The notes under the pieces were generated by a model. It saw only the letters and a list, made by a program, of their open reading frames with translations, did not search any database and had not been told where the DNA came from. From Billgrantia endophytica (GTDB lineage: Bacteria; Pseudomonadota; Gammaproteobacteria; Pseudomonadales; Halomonadaceae): a stretch of DNA of 42,134 bases. Positions 42,133-42,134 of this stretch are shown here, one piece after another. Made by a program: the position numbers and the translations under genes. Location of the stretch: assembly GCF_002879615.1 (NCBI RefSeq), contig NZ_PNRF01000004.1, forward strand, positions 1 to 42,134, written 5' to 3'. Each line of letters starts with the position of its first letter. The first letter of the stretch is position 1.

Positions 42133-42134
42133 GG

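Overview
The window reads as chromosomal DNA of a GC-rich gammaproteobacterium, most likely a Halomonas-like halophile. This is inferred from gene content (BCCT osmolyte carrier, polyamine-type ABC importer, MtgA, TRAP transporter, acidic secreted proteins) and from base composition; no search could be run. The backbone (1-26407 and 40145-42134) is interrupted by a foreign integrated element of about 13.7 kb (26408-40144).

Left backbone. Positions 1-2075 hold glutathione-dependent formaldehyde detoxification: an S-(hydroxymethyl)glutathione dehydrogenase that is broken here by a one-base frameshift, then S-formylglutathione hydrolase. Next come mtgA, a convergent DMT exporter, a DUF4168 secreted protein, a cNMP/CBS/DUF294 regulator coupled to a DnaQ-like exonuclease, a GAF-GGDEF-EAL protein and a BCCT carrier. 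A four-gene PotABCD-like ABC importer follows (11240-15872), then two small acidic envelope proteins, one built around ten PGTDPAA repeats. On the minus strand lies a probable operon of a PQQ-type sugar dehydrogenase, a histidine kinase and an NtrC-type regulator, followed by an AEC carrier. A Fur-box-preceded iron-binding-type protein, an ABC exporter and a YceI-like protein complete this side.

Integrated element. It sits in a tRNA gene with a CAU anticodon whose body resembles tRNA-Ile2 rather than elongator tRNA-Met. The last 46 bp of the tRNA are repeated exactly at 40099-40144, which fixes both ends. Inside, in order, are: a tyrosine integrase; an AT-rich gene with an RNxxxH-type HEPN motif; an AT-rich gap with a hexanucleotide tract; two small DNA-binding or replication-like genes; a six-gene operon holding only the VirB5-EexN-VirB6 part of a type IV secretion system; a candidate oriT; a MobC-like gene; two tandem relaxase genes, the first lacking catalytic residues; and a convergent 1377-residue protein that starts with a HigA-like HTH and continues into a nuclease-like and large helical region. 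The last gene has an operator-like palindrome filling its promoter spacer. I read the element as a mobilizable integrative element that borrows a helper conjugation machine and carries two defence-like cargo genes.

Right backbone. A TRAP transporter pair (dctM, dctQ) on the minus strand ends the window.

The most novel material is the tandem active/inactive relaxase pair, the minimal VirB5-EexN-VirB6 cassette with its repeated 16-bp palindrome and shared protein tail, and the self-regulated HTH-fused giant protein.
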